From Pseudomonadota bacterium (lineage in GTDB: Bacteria; Desulfobacterota; Desulfovibrionia; Desulfovibrionales; Desulfovibrionaceae), in NCBI GenBank assembly GCA_023438245.1, contig JAEXRD010000076.1, positions 1 through 6,421 on the forward strand: 6,421 bases of DNA, in the 5' to 3' direction. The notes beneath the pieces were generated by a model that worked only from the letters and a program-made list of their open reading frames with translations, was not told the DNA's origin and did not search any database. Positions 4,946-6,421 of the stretch are shown here, piece by piece. Both the position numbers and the translations under genes were made by a program. Every line of letters starts with the position of its first letter. Positions within the stretch are counted from its first letter, which is position 1.

Positions 4946-6421
4946 ATGCTGAAGGCCGCAAGACACTCGCTCGTGCTCAAGACCGCCGCAGCTGGCGCGT
5001 TCGTCTGTGCGGCCTGGTACGAGCGCCTGCTGCTGGCGCAGGGCGATGCGCTCTTCGTGGTTGGCGGCAGGGCTGTGCTGGGGCATGCGGCGACGCTGTG
5101 CATGATGCTCTGCCTTGTGGCGAGTTGCTACTCGCTTGGGAGCCTGTGCGGCCTTTGCCGGGGGCTTCGGGGTATGGACCGGGCGCTCATCGGCACGCTG
5201 GCGGGATTTGCGCTCCTCAATTGCCTCGGCAATGCCCTTGGCCAGGCGGGATTCTTGAACCCGGCGGCGAGCGGCGCGGTGTTCGTCGTGCTTCTGCTGC
5301 TCTTTCCCGCGCGAGACGTGAGGGCGGGATTCTCAGGCGGGGCGGTGCCGCTTTTCCTCCTGCTGGCCGTCGTCTACCTCCATTTCGTGTCCGGGGTGGC
5401 AACGTCGACCCATGACAACGATTTCGCCCACTATTACCGGGCAATCGAGGCGTTTCTCGCCAACGGTTCCCTGCAGCCGACATGCTTCGCGTTCGAGAGC
5501 TACTATTTGAAGGGGACTGGCGCGGCATTTCTGACCATGGCGGCGGGGTCCAAGTATGCGATGCCGTATGTTTCCAGCCTGGGCGTCATGGCCGCCGTCG
5601 CCCTCGTCGGCCGGTTCGGCTCGCTGATGACCCGCTCGCGGCGGATCTTCGTCGCCGCCGGTTCCCTGGTCTTCATGTCGGACTTCGTGCATTCCGACAT
5701 GTACAAAGCCCACATTTTGACCAGCGTCCTGATCCTGTTCGTCCTGCTAACCTTGGCACTGCTCAGTGTCGCCAGAACGCGGCGGCTTGTCCGAAAGCTC
5801 GCGGTGGTGCTGGCCGTCGCCTTGTGCGGCCTGCTGGTGCAGTCCACGGTGTCCGTGGTCATCGTGGCCATCCCGATTCTGGCCCTGCTGGCCCTGAAAT
5901 GGCGGCAGGGCGAAGGGTTCTCCTGTCGGGCGCTGGCCGTGGCGGGGGGGGCGGGGGGCTGTTTCTGGCTGCTGGTCCTGGGGTCGAACCAGGTCCTGTA
6001 CGGCCTTGCGGATGTGACGCCCTACCAGCTGTTTCTGCGCTTCCGGAACACTACGCTCACCAGCCGGTGGCTCCCCGACCTTTTTTTTGACATCTACCTC
6101 GCCTTCCAATGGTCCGGCGCGGGGATCATGAGGCTGCAGGCCTGGGACTGGGCGCAGTTCGCCGTGAAATTCCTGGTATTCATCGCCATTTTCCGGGCAG
6201 GCGTGGCACGGCTTTCCCGACGCGCCCCCGCGAGGGCCGGGCGCCTGCTTCGCGCCGCGTTTCCGCTGCTCGCGGGGCTGGTCTGGACGGCGCTACTCCT
6301 GCGCATTGTGGAGCAGTCCTCCTTCGCCCGTTTCGTGGTGTATTATTCCGCGGTTTACTTCACCGGCATCGCGGTGGTTCTGCTGACCGCGCTGGCGGCG
6401 TTCGCGCCAGCGCTCTTGGGC
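4946..6421 (+). CDS. Large polytopic membrane protein, possibly GT-C-like (3' partial)
   Basis: The frame is open for 492 codons from ATG 4946 to the right edge with no stop. AAGGA (4935-4939) supports the start. About 12 hydrophobic segments are visible, approximately at residues 15-31, 39-68, 79-102, 107-121, 133-150, 193-222, 233-248, 254-275, 285-317, 329-352, 405-418, 437-453 and 463-490, with arginine-rich loops (230-233, 277-283, 420-436). After the fifth segment comes a hydrophilic loop with HDNDFAHYYRAIEAFLANGS (156-175), then FESYYLKGTGAAFL (183-196). This arrangement (acidic motif, aromatic-Arg helix, NGSL) recalls the first large loop of GT-C polyprenyl-sugar glycosyltransferases, where acidic residues are catalytic, though it lies unusually far from the N-terminus. 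I do not recognise the family; other membrane glycan enzymes or O-antigen polymerase-like proteins are alternatives. Codon third positions look more mixed than in mnmE or mscS, a possible sign of transfer. It carries five cysteines in one membrane segment (52-71). Confidence 0.88.
   Translation, partial: MLKAARHSLVLKTAAAGAFVCAAWYERLLLAQGDALFVVGGRAVLGHAATLCMMLCLVASCYSLGSLCGLCRGLRGMDRALIGTLAGFALLNCLGNALGQAGFLNPAASGAVFVVLLLLFPARDVRAGFSGGAVPLFLLLAVVYLHFVSGVATSTHDNDFAHYYRAIEAFLANGSLQPTCFAFESYYLKGTGAAFLTMAAGSKYAMPYVSSLGVMAAVALVGRFGSLMTRSRRIFVAAGSLVFMSDFVHSDMYKAHILTSVLILFVLLTLALLSVARTRRLVRKLAVVLAVALCGLLVQSTVSVVIVAIPILALLALKWRQGEGFSCRALAVAGGAGGCFWLLVLGSNQVLYGLADVTPYQLFLRFRNTTLTSRWLPDLFFDIYLAFQWSGAGIMRLQAWDWAQFAVKFLVFIAIFRAGVARLSRRAPARAGRLLRAAFPLLAGLVWTALLLRIVEQSSFARFVVYYSAVYFTGIAVVLLTALAAFAPALLG

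Noticed and set aside
5482..6090. 202-codon plus-strand frame, plus several minus-strand frames at 5217-6306
   Set aside because: They lie in other frames of the 4946-6421 membrane gene, whose frame is longer, has a ribosome binding site and is consistently hydrophobic.

Overview
The window looks like an ordinary stretch of a high-GC, Gram-negative bacterial chromosome. Gene content and style (mnmE next to a tRNA gene, a solitary PilZ protein, CCA-encoding tRNA genes, GC-rich terminators with AAGGCCCCGC arms) would suit a Desulfovibrio-like member of the Desulfobacterota. That assignment is an inference from style, not from a marker gene. I see no mobile element, CRISPR array, toxin-antitoxin pair or phage gene.

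Layout, left to right. (1) 2-526 is the C-terminal part of mnmE (tRNA wobble-uridine modification GTPase), cut by the left edge. (2) 561-744 is a compact tRNA-Thr(GGT) unit: promoter, tRNA with encoded CCA, and a strong bidirectional terminator. (3) 764-1654 (-) is a PilZ-domain protein with a YcgR-like N-terminal half, converging on the tRNA unit. (4) 1831-2649 (-) is a small-conductance mechanosensitive channel (MscS) with its own terminator. (5) 2835-3137 (+), divergent from mscS, is a small membrane-anchored BON-domain protein. (6) 3344-4477 (+) is a family 2 glycosyltransferase behind a long leader with an AT-rich promoter island and a GC-rich hairpin. (7) 4503-4674 is a tRNA-Leu(TAA) unit on the minus strand, whose terminator also serves the glycosyltransferase gene. 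(8) 4946-6421 (+) is a large polytopic membrane protein, still open at the right edge. It is easy to miss because no stop codon is reached, but its frame is open for all 492 codons and has a good ribosome binding site.

How the genes relate: mscS and the BON gene are divergent neighbours with an envelope/osmotic flavour. The glycosyltransferase and the polytopic protein, which has a loop resembling GT-C enzymes, may both act in surface glycan synthesis, but a tRNA unit separates them and they are not an operon. tRNA-Leu(UAA) is a known type of MnmE substrate.

The most interesting points are a nearly identical terminator stem behind both tRNA genes, homopolymer tracts at two ribosome binding sites and inside the polytopic gene, a cysteine-rich membrane segment in that protein, a repeated TAGG-type -10 element, and the structured leader of the glycosyltransferase gene. 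None of these amounts to a clear new system.
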